Positions 21,322 through 34,360 are shown, counted from the first letter of the stretch. The stretch: 64,000 bases of DNA from Mytilisepta virgata (GCA_028015205.1 CM051513.1:47682841-47746840); one strand, 5' to 3'. Program-made: numbers and translations. The notes: generated from the letters alone by a model not told the origin.

Positions 21322-24300
21322 ATGAAAACCAGTGGCAAATCCTGCCATGATGAAATTAAGAGGCTGGCAGAAGTGTTTGGTTGTAGTGAGGACAGAATTA
21401 AGGTAAATCTATCTAAAGTACGTTTCACTAGGTGAGTCTCTCAAATTTTGGCATTTCTTAAAAAATCCAATCGCATCAATCAAATATCATATTGAAATTT
21501 TCATTTAGACATACTTCCGGCAACTAAATTCCATGACAAAATCTTTCCATATGCAGTAGCTTTTTCTGTACTCATGTTGAAATTGACGTTTTTTGGACAA
21601 AGTTCAAGTTTTTGATAGGTATAAAATAACTTATTTCCAGTTATTGCAGGGAAATATTTTTCTACACCATATTCATAAACATGTAACTAAATGAAATAAA
21701 TTTTCACATCTCAATTATTTGAAAGATCATGTCCGCCAGGTACAAAAGGGTTGTAATGGGGAAATACCGAAATGCCGTTTTCCCGCATAAATAGAGCAAA
21801 TCTGGTATGCAATATAAAAAATTCGAAATATACAAAAATTGATATATCATTTGCTTTCTAAGTATTTTGTGAAAGTTATGAAATGTGAGAGACTCAGCTC
21901 GGTGAAACGTACTTTAATAGATATAGCACATTTTTAACATTAAAACTATATGCTAATGATTTCACAAACATCCTCTATGGCTATAAGTGTATGGTCGAAT
22001 CATATGCCTATGGTCTAACCATATACCCATAAGGTAAGAGCCACACATTTACTGACCAAATAGGCATATGGTCTGAAATTTGTATATAACCTTTATCTCA
22101 TTCAAAGATATAAAAATTAACTGAACCATATGGGGCAAATTGGGTTATAATTACACTGGTTCTGTAAATGTTATTTTTGTTTTATAGATGATGATTGGCA
22201 ACAGGAATTAAAAGGTGCGAGGTGGACAGGAATGCCAGAGAAAAAAAGTCCCATACAAAAGGGGGCCCTCTGCTTACAATGTAATGGCAGAGCGTGTAGA
22301 AAGAGGTGAATATGTAATGTACTGTGCAATGTAGAGAAACAACGTATTTCTTATTAGTAATTTAATAATTTTGCCAAATTATCTATTTTTATTCATTTAC
22401 TTTTACCTATTTTCATTGTATGACGTTGGCTGTTGTGACATTCTCTGACTGTTGTAAGTACGATGCAACAAACTCTACTGATGCAGGCAGTAAGGCGGAA
22501 ACATTCAGAAAACCTTTTAGAGACATTATTGCATTAGCAGTCAGCTGTGTTTAAGAACTTCTGTTGTTCAAACTGCTGGTCAAATGTATTTTGTTTGATG
22601 AATTTTCACTTTTTGGTCTTTTTTGAAATAGCTGTTTGTGCTGCTTTTGATCCTCTTTATTGATAAAATTTGTTTTGAATGCACACATAAATGTATAAAA
22701 ATTTCAATGGAGTTTTTATCACGCTCTAACAGATTTTTGAACGTTTATCTCAAATAGACTTGTTTATATATATAACTAATCACAACTAACTGTGTCCAAA
22801 AGTAAACAACAACAATAAACTATGCAACAAAAATCACTTCTTTATTAGCTACATGAAATCACCTGTCAGCTATTTGTTCCTTCATCATGAACTCGATCAT
22901 TGTTTCTCACTTTTTCCATGTATTGAGAAAAAAACCATTCTGCATTGAAAACTTGTTAAAAGATTATATATTTTATCATTTGTTTTTTCTATTTTAGGCA
23001 ATCTATCTGGGGCTGAATACCTAAAAAAAACCGCTGAAATTTGGAAAAATTCTTCAGCAGAAGAAAAAGCAGAGGCCATTTCCAAGAAAAGACGGATGGA
23101 CCCGCTGAAGAACATGACAGAAAAAGAGGCCATTAGTCACCATCTGAAGATAATAACATCATCCGTATGGATCATTTATACATATTTCTAATTATTATAT
23201 TCTTACACTTTTCAAGATGTTCTTGCTTCTCAAGAAGATTTTTTTTGGACAATGTTGGCCCAGTACTATCTAGAACTTGCTGTGGAATATTTAATGAAAT
23301 TGTACATTTGCAGGGTTTTAACTTAAATTTTTTTGTTTGGTCGCCCACATCTTATATTTCAGTAGCCCATATATACGGTTCTATAGAAAAGATGCAGAAA
23401 TTCTAATCGCCCTCACCAAATTTTAGGAGCCGAGTGCTAATTTCAAAACCTTGACATTTGTTAGGAATTTTATGACAAATATATGCAGGTTGACCTTTCT
23501 TCAATGGCATATTATGCATCAATTATTAGTCGGAGGGGTCTATAGGTTTGCATTCGGTCTGTTAGTTAGTCAGTCACATTTCAGTTTTCAACTCTTTTCT
23601 TTAAACGCCTGAAGATAACGATTTAATTTTTTATTATACAGTCTCAAAATGAAGATCAATGTTAAGTTTTGTCGTGATTGTTCAACGTTTATGCAAATTA
23701 GGAACTTGCGAATATGCAAATTACCTGAAATTTTAGTTTTATGCATTTATTTTTGAAAACCCTTCAACGTTATGATGAGATTTTGGTCTCATAATGAACA
23801 GTAACAGACCAAATTAAGTTTTGTTGCAATCACGTTACGTTTATGCAAATTAGACACGTGAATATGCAAATTACCTGCAGTATTTTAATGTAGAGTTACA
23901 AGTTGTTATAGTGTCATTGCAATCATGCAAAGTTTATGCAAAGTAGGCACTTTGGAATATGTCTATTTTAGTAAAATGTGCCTTGGATGATGGAGGTTAT
24001 ACTCAGAAAAGAATGTTTGAATTTATATTTTCAAAATATGGTACAGTCGAACTTAGGTGTCTCGAACACCCAAGGTACCCATAAAAATAGTTTGAGGAAG
24101 AGGGGTTAATTTATGTATAATATTCAGTGAAGGGATCACAAAATAGGGTTCAAGATATCCATGGTGTTCGAGCCATTGAAGTTTAACTGTAATTTGTTTA
24201 CTTTCTTATTTTGTCTTTGAGTGTGCTGTACTTGAATCTCTGGGAATGGAGTGTGGAGGGATTTGTGTTGGGAAAGATGGTGTCCCAAACCTTTTTGCAA

Positions 24301-25252
24301 CTACCAAAGCCCTTCCTTATCTGTGCCGGATTCAAGAATTGGTTAAAAATATCATAGGTTAACACTTCTTTCACGTATACATACCATATATTGATTTTGG
24401 ATAAAAGATAACGTGTAAAAAAATTTTGATAAATGACTACGATAAATACATTTAATATTTGAACACAAATTTTATTTATTGAGTAAAATTCAAATACCAG
24501 CTGAACCAACGCCTGTTTCATCTATCTGCTGGCAGAGTTCCTGGATACCGATTTTATGCAGGGTTGTCAATTTCAAAAAAATTAAAATACCATCATGATT
24601 GACAACAACACTTAATGAACTGCTAGGTTTTATTGTGTCGACATGTTTCGCCGGTAAACCGGCGTCATCAGGACAAGGTACAAAGAAATTTGAGTCCCTG
24701 AAGTACAGGGAAATGGTATCTGAATGTTGACGTCATAATTGACAATGGTATCCATGGTATCTTAGTGCATATAGTATAAAATGGTATTGATATTCATAGT
24801 CTAAAAATTCCAATTTATATCATAGAAATTGTTGTTCCAATGTTGCTTATTATGCTTAGAAAATGTTTTAAATCTCTTTAACTGTTATAAAGGTTAGTAA
24901 AGATAGAATTATTATAGAAACAGAATTAATTTTAGGTAGAAGTAAATGTTTATAGAGTTGAAAGTTAATATTTACAGTTCATAATGTCTAGAAAAATAGG
25001 TTATTCTATTCCAAAATTGGTCGTCTTCACCAACAAATCCGTACACGAGAAATGAACACGAGAATAAGAAGAGAAGCACTGACCAAACTGTCTGAAATAA
25101 CTGCAAAGGCAGTCCAAGATGTGGGGAGTGAAATAGGCAGTCTTGTCCAAGACTTGGACTTGGAGAAGTTGAGGACATACCGTGAATCTCTACCTAAAAC
25201 ACAATCCTTTGGCATTTTCAAGCCAAAAGACAAGTTTAAGAAGAAATTTTAA
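21322..25252 (+). CDS. HMG-box-like protein, four exons
   Basis: Proposed exons are 21322-21402, 22215-22305, 22998-23164 and 24992-25252 (stop TAA). Phases agree at each junction (0, 1, 0). Exon 1 starts with ATG and encodes a short helix with EIKRLAEVFGCSEDRIK. Exons 2-3 encode KRGPSAYNVMAERV, then EIWKNSSAEEKAEAISKKRR, the spacing of an HMG box (K-R-P-x-S-A-Y near the start, W and EEK in helix 2). Exon 4 is basic and helical and ends KPKDKFKKKF. About 200 residues in all. HMG boxes bend DNA; the nuclear role is inferred. The acceptors of exons 2 (attaaaag) and 4 (atgtctag) are weak and are the least certain points. AATAAA lies near 25617. Confidence 0.55.
21403..22214 (+). other. Intron 1 of the HMG-box-like gene
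   Basis: Donor AAG|GTAAAT is good. It holds no recognised element. A stronger acceptor, ttgttttatag before 22189, would lead at once into an in-frame TAA at 22208, so the later AG was preferred. Confidence 0.45.
22306..22997 (+). other. Intron 2 of the HMG-box-like gene
   Basis: GTGAAT donor, strong acceptor ttctattttag. A+T-rich with no recognised element. Confidence 0.5.
23475..23960. repeat. Diverged tandem repeat with clustered ATGCAAAT motifs
   Basis: In intron 3 of the HMG-like gene, the pair 'gtttatgcaaatta ... gaatatgcaaattac' occurs near 23691-23718 and 23838-23873, with a decayed third copy near 23938. Period is roughly 145 bp. Each copy holds two octamer-like ATGCAAAT sequences about 22 bp apart. 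Confidence 0.55.
24042..24191. mobile_element. MITE of Tigger/pogo-like type (150 bp)
   Basis: Terminal inverted repeats: tacagtcgaactt...tcgaacacc at the left and ggtgttcga...aagtttaactgta at the right. TA at both ends fits the TA target of mariner/pogo elements. The family call is by end sequence only. Confidence 0.65.
24649..24664. repeat. Short perfect hairpin
   Basis: cgccggtaaaccggcg, 7-bp stems with a 2-base centre, in a segment (gtgtcgacatgtttcgcc) that looks like a dispersed repeat. Confidence 0.6.
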
Positions 25253-25725
25253 CTGATAATTTTACTAGTGCCGACCACTATTTTCTAGAATTTAATTTAC
25301 TACGCTCCCGTATTTGTGCTGGATTCAAATTTAATTGATCAGTGTCATTTGAACATAAATTCTGATTGGATTAATTTCATGCTTAGCTTTGGAATATTAA
25401 ACATGTCTTCTCTTAATATGTTTTCCTTCTTAGTGCAGATTGGTTTAGCTATTTGATGCATGCGTAATGTTTATCATTCTTCTTTTATTTCCATTTCGCC
25501 AGTCTACTGCTGGTTTCATTTATTTGGGACGTAGAAGATTTAAGAGTTCATTAAGTTGTAGGAACAAAAGAAAGACGGAAAAAGTAAATTCCCGCAAAAT
25601 TAAAAAATTATCTCAAAATAAATGAGTTTTTTGCATTATTAATTAATTATCACTTCTGAAGGACATGATTACCTTGTCTATACCTGTTTTTTTTACTAAA
25701 ATGTAGCAACATTCTATCTCTCCCC
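25253..25725. other. 3' flank of the HMG-like gene
   Basis: Contains the AATAAA near 25617; otherwise no feature recognised. Confidence 0.4.
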
Positions 25726-25729
25726 CTCA

Positions 25730-26030
25730 AACTAGAGGCTCTCAAGAGCCTGTATCGCTCACCTGGATTTAACTTTTCACCTTGAGCAGACCTCAAAATG
25801 TAAGTGTTGCAGTCAATTTGGCTGTTTTTTCTATAGGATTCTATGTTAAACTAATTTCAACTGTGGCAGTCATCTTTGTTGACAGTCCGGGTGATCGGAC
25901 ACATTTCTGAAAGAGGACCTCCTAAGGATCAATGCTGCCAAGTCTGGCTCCAATATGTCAAGTGGTTTCTCAATGAATTTTTCCATAGGGTATAACCAGA
26001 CTATTTTACATTGGACATTTCAAAAATATT
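25730..26030 (-). mobile_element. AGCTCACCTGG-family fragment
   Basis: Begins actagaggctctcaagagcc, then gtatcgctcacctgg, which is the right end of the family read in reverse. The other end is missing. Confidence 0.6.
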
Positions 26031-28850
26031 TTTAAAAGGATCTTAACTGTTTTCATAGATATTCATTTAGTTTCACAAGTATTACTACAGGTGAAAGTAT
26101 TCGTCATATCAGAAATAATAGCAACGTTATGGAACAGAACTTAACAAGCATCTTTCAAACCTTGAAAGGAAATTAGTAGAAAGAGGATATAATAAAACAA
26201 AGTTGATATAACAACACTGACAAAAAGTTTACGGAAAAGTGAAATTCCTCTTACTCTAGTTACAAAATACAACCCTGTTGTTAAAAATCTAAACGGAGCA
26301 ATTAAGAAATATGATCTTTATTACGAGCTTGTAAAAATAAAAAGGTGTTGACTCTTTGAAACCCAGAGCGAGACTGAATCCGTACATAAAATGCAAACAA
26401 AAACAAAACATTATTTGATGTGGGTGTCGATAAGTAAACGTACTTCATAGAAAATACAATAATAATCTTTATATGCATAATACACCCCATGGGATCAAGC
26501 AAATACAATGGGCTATTCCAGAAATAGTCTGTACCCCCCTGTGGATGACATGAGTAAATGAAGAAAAATTCCTTGGAAAAAGAATGTCATTTAGATTTTT
26601 TTTGTTTGGAAAATCCAACCTTCATTTAACAATAATTAATTTTTTCCATGGAATTTTTTTAATTCAACTTGATACATATTTGGAATTCCAATGTCTTCCA
26701 TAGGCAAAAAACCTAGTAGCCGAAGACAAAAAAAAGGACAAATATACCTAAGGAGCAATCAAAAAAACGTAATCCATTGGACAGACAAACCCGGGAAGAC
26801 AAACGAACAACCACAAGCACAACAAATAAACACAGAAAACTAAAAACAATGAACAACACGAACTCCTATAAAAACCAGGAGTGAACCCAGGTGCTCCGGA
26901 AGGGTAAGCAGTTCCTGCTCCGTATACGGCACCCGTCGTGAAGTTCAACAAAGTCAATCCGGTGGAAGTCACAAATCGTAGGCAATCTTGTACATGCAAT
27001 GTTATTTATTCATTGGCGATTAAGGAATACAAGTAATGCAAATCATACAAATCTTGCAGTGATGTTTAATGTAATGTTGGTGCTTACAGAGAACCCATGT
27101 TTATTGGGTCATTGTCTTTTATACATTTACTCCATACCCCATTATTTTTATATCATTGTTAGAGGAGTTTGTCTCTAATGCAGTGTGGACCAAGTGTGTA
27201 AAACACACTGTGTTTGATCATAGTTATTGATCATAGTTATAATACATCTATGGTTTGAGGTGTATGCTATATTTTTCCCAATTATGATGTACTTGTTTAT
27301 GAGAGAATGTCTCATGTATACACATACAAATTTACAGTTTTGGCTTTGTATAACTGTCACATTTGTATACGCCCATATGTTTTAATGTTGCCAACATCTC
27401 CCAAACTTATTTGCCTAGTTTCATTATGACTATCTTGACGTTTATATGTTTTGCTGTTTTAATATCGTCTTTGTCGGGCAACAGATGACCGTAGTTGTAT
27501 GAAAAGTTTGCCAGATACCTTAATGTAACTGTTTGTTGACTTAACCCTGCATCTGTGAAACCAAAAATGACGGATGTACATCTAACAACTAATATACTGT
27601 GCAAACTGATGCTAGGGGCCGTATTAAACTTGCAATGGGGTATGAGTTATTGCTCATTGTTGAAGGCTTCATGGTGACTTAAGATTAAGAATGACAATAA
27701 ATGCGTCTTTCAGTAGTTGGTTTTCACCGCATGTATCATAATTATATATATATATAGTAAAATAAATCACTGTGATAGAAATTTAACAACTGTCATGTGC
27801 GTTTATTTTAAAATCATAGATTGAAAAAAAATAATGCCTTATCTGTTACAAATATTGAAGAAGAAAACATTTTTTATCAAATGATTTTCCTAAATGCAAT
27901 GTACAATAAGTCAATGACCATACATAAAATATTGAAAATAAAAAGTATGTGTAATTATTGGAAGGTTCTAAATGTTACCCATTTCCCAAAGTTTTTTTAT
28001 ATTGGTATTCAGCAGTTTTTATGAATGATGTTCACTTCATGCCCATACACTCTCGATTGGAAAATCCAAAAATAGTCTGTATCTTTTTTTATTTTTAGCA
28101 TTGTAAAACACACATTTTAACATACAATTGTGGTTGAAACCATTCAAAATGTATATAAAATTAATATGCACAAAACTTCAAAAATAGTTGTACAGTTAAC
28201 AATGATATTTAGTTCACCTGAATATCAAATATTCCTTGTATTAAACACCCTATTACTTTGAGTTCCTTAAATATGTTTAAAAAAATTAAACGCGCCTCCA
28301 AATCTGGAAATTTTAAGTTTAAAATTTTTTTTTATTCACTATGTAAAGAAATTTACATAAATACAGAAATATTTGAATATTTCATTGTTTACTTTTGTAA
28401 AGCAATTAATATTGCCTTTTTTCTAAATTTACTTCTCTGATTCCAATGTTGACTGGTAGGGACAAGTTGGACAAGCCTTAATGGAGAGACCTACATGATT
28501 CTTTCAATTTTTCAAATTGGCCCACAAAAAAGTCTCATGCAGTCCATACTTTGTATGTTGAAAACATAATAATTTATTTCAAGTGGACTCAATTTTTTTA
28601 ATTTTAGATACCAATTCCCGTCTTTTTGCCAGTTAATATGAAAAAATATTACTACATATTAAAACAACAATAATATTCAGCTTAAGTGAAGATTTTAAAC
28701 AAAATATTGAATTGGAATAAAGTTGATCAAATGATATAACAATAATTTCACTATCAACTATGCCAGCTTCAGACCAAATACTAGCTGACAAAAAGGATGA
28801 AATAGTCCATATTTATGACAGTTATAATTATACAATGACTTTATATACAT
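26031..28850. other. Gene-poor A+T-rich region
   Basis: No exon could be supported. 26748-26999 has a G+C-richer block (gtatacggcacccgtcgtg) that reads as an open frame on the minus strand with a hydrophobic stretch. Its look is that of a dispersed repeat, and I do not call it a gene. (TA)n lies at 27744-27757. Confidence 0.4.
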
Positions 28851-29201
28851 ACAGTATTTCTTTTAATTGAAACCCCCCTTCTAATTAAAGCCCCCTCACT
28901 AAATTTTGTCTAGTAATACATTTATTTTCTACCCCCCCCCCCCCCACATTTTTGCCTCCATTATGTGAATTTTATTTACTTTTTTAATTAGAAATTAAAA
29001 GAGAAAAATCATTTATTTATATTTTAACTTGACTAAATATATCATGTATAGTTCCTGAAATGCACATACTGTACATTTTCCCCTAGTTAATTGACGAAAA
29101 ACACTAAATGTATTCTTTAATTGAATATATGTATCTCTTATTATAGCCCCCTTTTGAAGATTGTCTTAGCACCTGGGACGTTTTTTAGAAGAAATACGGT
29201 A
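28851..29201. mobile_element. MITE with ACNGTATTTCTT ends (350 bp)
   Basis: acagtatttctttt at the left and gaagaaatacggt at the right are inverted repeats. Internal 'ttaattgaaacccccc' and 'ttaaagccccct' motifs repeat, and a run of 14 C lies at 28932-28945. Confidence 0.6.
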
Positions 29202-29264
29202 AATAAAATTGTTGCATACCAAACTGAGAAGTGAGTCAAATAAAAAAAATAACTGGCATGGGTT

Positions 29265-32200
29265 TCATTTCTTGCTTTTTGGGTAAAATGGAGATGTTAC
29301 AAACTTAAGATTCCCAGATAAAAAAGCTGGTGAATAATCTATTGTATATACAGAACCAGGTTCTTTAAGATATTCAATGTCAAGGCTGTCAAAAGATTCA
29401 TCATAGCTAATTACATACGCATCATACCAGCCTATGTTCCAGTTGGATGTTCCAATAGTTTCGCGCGTCCAGTGAACTTTGACTTTTGCACCAGTTTGTT
29501 TGCACTGTTCATACTGGTTAGCTTTGCCTGATTTAGCAGATTTGTCACCATCCGTGTCTTTCCATGATTCTCTTTCAACCTTTGTTTTGATTATAGTGTC
29601 CAACCAATCGAGAAATGGGTCAAAAATTTCTTGTAAATTATTTTCGTTTATCCAATCCGGTACAGTTATCAATGATTTTGTTTGAGTTTTGATAGTTGAG
29701 TGCTGCCTTGTTCGTTGAATATGGAGCATGTCATTGTTATTTCGTCGCTGCCATATCAAAACTAGAATAGCTGTCTCTGCTAATTTTGATAGATTGTTAA
29801 TAATTGACTCAAAAATTGTGTAGGATCTATGATTCCGCAAAAGAAAAACTTTAATTACCAGTTCATCCTTTGTACCTCCGTAATTTATGTTGTGGTATCT
29901 AAGAATACTTCTGAGTTTGAATATACTATAATTTGTCAAGGCATTGATATCCATGTCTATATCATTTAAATCTCCATTGTAAAGATTTTCAATAACAGGA
30001 ATCTGTAACTGTTTAATTTCTGCAATTTTTTCAATTAAATCTGTTTTTGACATGTTTTTTAAAGTTGCATTAGGAATATTCAATCCTTTACAAATATCCG
30101 TCAGATCAGACACTGTTTTTGAGAACAATTCATGGTCTTTCCATTTTTCCCTACTTTCATCAAGACCAATCTTTCTAACTTGTTTTCTCTCTTTTTTATT
30201 TCCTCCCTAAGTTCATCTGTTGTCACCCACACAAGTAATGCCGCTGGAACAATGACTGAGTCTGGAATTTCTGTACACAACTCAAAAATTAAATCCAAAA
30301 TCCTTCCTGGCAGAAACAGTTCTTCATTATCCCATTCTCCTTTTGGTAGCGCATTTCGGGATTCATAACTCATGTAATGAATTTCCCCTTTTGTTTCCAA
30401 CCATCTTACATAATCAGGTAATGGCTCCTTCACAAATCTATCAATTTCCAAAGATATATCCTTTGTAAATACAGTCACAGAATACTCTGTTAACCACGCC
30501 GTCCTTACATCATCTATCAAAGAGTTAGACAGATGGTCGTAGTCTTCTAAATATGACCCTGTAAATTCATTGTAGAGGTCCCATGTATCACAAATTTCTC
30601 TTAATAAAGGTGACCTGGTGACTGTGTAGACTTCATCACATTCATTTTTTCCCTGCTCTGACAATTTCAGGAAATTTTTCAGTTCATCTTCATCGTCAAA
30701 TAAAAAATTTTGTTTTACACCTCTAAAACAGAAAAATTGATGATCTCCAAATCTAGCCGATCTTATACAAGATATGACTTCATCTGACATTAACTCCATG
30801 TTTTCTCTATGTTCACTGGAACCAGGTTTTGCATCCATATTTTTGAAAATTTCCTTTGATTTGAAAGGTCCATGTCGACTCAGAACTAGATTTTCAGCAG
30901 CGTGTGGCCTTTCAGCAGGGTTGTCTTTTGAATTTAATTTCTCGAATGATATTTGAACTGCTTTGGTAAGGTTAAGGAAGTTCAGCAATCTGACCAAAAG
31001 CATTCTCACCATAAAACTCGAAGGCGCTTCGGATGGTCCATTATCAACGACAAATATCCATTTTGCTTTTAACTTTCCAGTTTGTGGGTTTCTAAAAAAC
31101 ATGTCCAGTGCTGGGATAGAAAGTAAATAAAAAAGCTCATTAAAACATCTAAAAATTGTCTCTGGTTCAAAGAAAGATAAATTAACCAAAGTTACTGGTT
31201 GGCCTGTTCTTGTGACGTTCATTAGAGTCAAATTATCTGATTTTATGATTGCATTTGAAGTAACGGTTTCAAGGAACAAATGGGTCATCGGGGTACAGGC
31301 ATTCGTTCGGGATTGATCAAATTGGTGGTCAAGTCTTATATTGTCATTCCAGCTTTTTCCAATATTCTGAACAGGGTCAATGTCAGCACATATTCATACC
31401 CACTCTAGGTAGTTTCTTAAAAGATATTTTAGCATTTACATCTTGGTTTGGATGATGTCGTTTAGCTTGCATGGTGTTCTTTCTGAAACTGTCTGTGTAT
31501 GTATAACAAGTTGAAAGTGCTATCTTAGGGATTTTATCACAAGCAACAGTTACAAGTATCTCCCTCGCCTCCCTCATAGTCAAAGCAAGAGCAGGGTTTC
31601 TATATCTAGTTTCTGATGAAAGCCTTGGGTGAATCTTCGATCCCTGTCCAAAAGCAAGTTCTAGAACCTGAGCTAGTTGAGGAAACGTATCTGCAATTTT
31701 TGATCGTCCAGCGCCTGATGCTCTTGTTTTAAATGATTTTGCTTTCATTTTCATGACTCTGCCTTTATACAATCGTCGCTGTTGTTCATTGGTCATATCA
31801 TTTCTAACAGGAAGTAATTCTTTTTTCATTAAACTGTATTTCGTCAATTTAGCAGGCATTTCGTCACGCACTCTTTGCAAGGTTTGCTTATTTTTTGCAC
31901 CTTTCAAATTGCTAACCGACTTTACAGAAAATATTTGTACCAATAAGGCTTTCATAAGACTTTTATCAAGTTCAGTGTCAGTAAACTGCAAATAGTCTTT
32001 GAAATTCTCCATTGATTGTTCTAAATTTCTATTGGCTTGTTCTTTATAATTCGAAGAATTTGAAACAGTATCTATAAAAGTTTGGATATTTCCTGATCGT
32101 CGTTCCATAATAAAACCGGTTCCATGTATGTATACTTGCATTACTGGTAAATGCTTAGACAATAGTTCAAGTACTTCAATCGATTTCTTTCTTTTAGGAG

Positions 32201-32627
32201 TGTTTTGAGAAGCAAGGTACCTGTTCTTTTATTCCACAAATATTTGTGATAACGATTGCGTCTTGATCAATGGTCCATTTTCAACTAGCATTTTGGCACA
32301 AGCTATGACTCCATACAAATGGGCTCGTTTATTTTTCATGACTTCAGTCTTCGTTTTGCACTCTAAAAATGGTATTTTTTAAGAGATATTTTCATTTATA
32401 TTTGTTCTTGTGACAGCTAACAATTTATTAGACTCTGAGTCTTTAACTACTGGATTGAAGTTTCTCGTCATATCCCTTTTTTCATTTGACATTGCAAGTC
32501 TTCCAATTTTCTCATAAAAATGGGATGTAACGTTATAAGGCAGTTTATCAAACTCATCATTACGAGAAATGGTGATGTCAATCATAGATTCTTCTGTAAT
32601 CACTGGAGTTGAAATATCTGTATCTTC
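29265..32627 (-). pseudogene. Exon 3: DDE integrase-like body with SAP-like and Tudor-like domains
   Basis: Acceptor ttttcatttcag precedes GAAGAT at 32627. The frame passes TAA at 32379 and 32229, shifts near 31390 and again near 30185, and stops at 29265. In the 31288-30101 frame, FVVDNGPSE (Asp 82 of that frame) and NSKDNPAERPHA (Glu 126) match the second Asp and the Glu of the DDE/RNase H-fold integrases. The first Asp was not located with confidence. In the 30128-29265 frame a SAP-like helix pair (IFKLRSILRYHN ... GGTKDELVIKVFLLR, about residues 68-98) is followed by a Tudor-like region (GAKVKVHW ... GWYDAYVISY ... IEYLKEPG, about 205-270). These suggest DNA binding and chromatin reading attached to a strand-transfer core. 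Confidence 0.6.
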
Positions 32628-33583
32628 CTGAAATGAAAATGTAATATGAAATACTTTTTTATATTTAATGTCCATAACACAAACTTCCTATAGAAACCTG
32701 TGTTCTTTTATAAGACTTATTAAACCTTTTTAGATAACTAAAATGAATTGTTTTGGTAAAACAGTGAGTGCTTTCTTGCTTAATTTTATATATATTTTAT
32801 TGTTTATTAGCGTTATTTACGTATTACTGTATTCCAATATTCCTTCATTCGCTATATTTACAAACCCGTGGTATAATTATAGATTATTACATTGCATTTT
32901 CCATATCAGCCCCTGCATCAACCCGGAACTTCCATAGCGCAACGTCATAAATAAATTGATGGCCGTTTTGGTAACATCATAGAGCAAGACATCATATTAG
33001 AATCGAAATAATTCACAGGAGCTTGAATATACCACGGATATGCCCTTTATGCCAATATTTTAAACCCTCGCTAACGCTCATGGTAAACTATCTGCCATAA
33101 AGCGCTAACCCAATGTATATATACACCATATATTCACGGTCCCATGAATTATTTCTCAATTGTCATATATGTCAGTGATATATGTATAGTTTGATTGTAT
33201 TGTGTAGGGTTGACTCTTTTTTTAAAAAGAGCACTGAGGAAGTTAAATACAGAAACTGTGCAGTCTGCTGGATCCAAAAAAAACGGTACATTGCATTTCT
33301 ATATTTGCACTTCCAATTTCATAGAGTTTCACTTATAGTTCAAGATCTTGTTGTGACTTCCGATTGAATTTTCCTGTTTCTATGGTTCTTATGACATTTT
33401 CCCATATTCTTTCTTGTTTTTATAAGATCTTATTTCTATAATACATGAATATATTAACTTTATGCACTGTTCATGGTACATACATTGTGTAATCTGTAAC
33501 ACAATGTTTACATATAAATTGTCTAAATTAAAACTGTGAAAAGAATAGCCCTAGTGATTTTATAAACGCTTTCTTAAAATTAC
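32628..33583 (-). other. Intron 2 of the OTU-DDE gene
   Basis: GT-AG, phase 0, about 955 bp. No repeat boundary recognised. Confidence 0.55.
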
Positions 33584-34360
33584 CTTTTCACTGTCATTCA
33601 TTGAGTTTTCTTCAATGTCCATTGAAACAACAGATGTCATACTAGGTGACGCAACAGGTGAGACCACACAGGGTGAAGCAACTGGTGAGACAATACTCGG
33701 TGAGGCAACTGGTGAGACAATACTCGGTGAAGCAACTGGTGAGACAATACTCGGTGAGGCAACTGGTGATACACTACTCGGTGAGGCAACTGGTGAGACA
33801 ATACTCGGTGAAGCAACTGGTGAGACAATACTCGGTGAGGCAACTGGTGATACACTACTCGGTGAGGCAACTGGTGAGGCTGTTCTCGGTGAAGCAACAG
33901 GTGAGGCTGTTCTCGGTGAGGCAACTGGTGAGGCTGTTCTCGGTGAAGCAACTAGTGAGACAATACTCGGTGAGGCAACTGGTGATACACTACTCGGTGA
34001 GGAAACTGGTGATACACTACTCGGTGAGACAACTGGTGAGGCTGTTCTCGGTGAAGCAACAGGTGAGGCTGTTCTCGGTGAGGCAACTGGTGAGGCTGTT
34101 CTCTGTGAGGCAACTGGTGAGGCTGTTCTCTGTGAGGCAACTGGTGAGGCTGTTCTCTGTGATGCAACAGGTGATACAATACTCGGTGAGGCAAGTGGTG
34201 AGGCTGTTCTCGGTGAAGCAACAGGTGAGGTTATTCTCGGTGATGCAACTGTTGATACAATACTCGATGAGGCAAGTGGTGAGACTGCTCTTAGTGAAGC
34301 AACAGGGGAGGCTGTTTGTGGTGAGGTAACTGGTAAGGCTGTTCTCGGTGAGGCCAAACT
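33584..34360 (-). CDS. Exon 2: Ser/Pro-rich repeat linker
   Basis: Acceptor ttcttctttttcag at 34361 and donor GAAAAG|GTAATT at 33583 enclose 259 codons in phase 0. The body is about 26 copies of a nine-residue unit of the type SPVASPRTA/SPVASPSIV, then SMDIEENSMNDSEK. It is probably a disordered linker. The 27-bp unit keeps all frames open on both strands; splice sites and phase select the minus-strand frame. Confidence 0.65.
33640..34350. repeat. 27-bp coding minisatellite
   Basis: About 26 tandem units such as ggtgaggcaactggtgagg with variants ending ctgttctc or acaatactc. The two variant types alternate in blocks, and stretches of several units are themselves repeated. Confidence 0.9.

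Noticed and set aside
26748..26999. Minus-strand frame with a hydrophobic, Cys-rich C-terminus
   Set aside because: Resembles a signal-anchor peptide, but the DNA looks like a dispersed repeat and no exon context was found.
32379..32381. Possible stop-codon reassignment or selenocysteine-like recoding in exon 3 of the OTU-DDE gene
   Set aside because: The stops are TAA and are accompanied by two frameshifts, so ordinary decay explains them.
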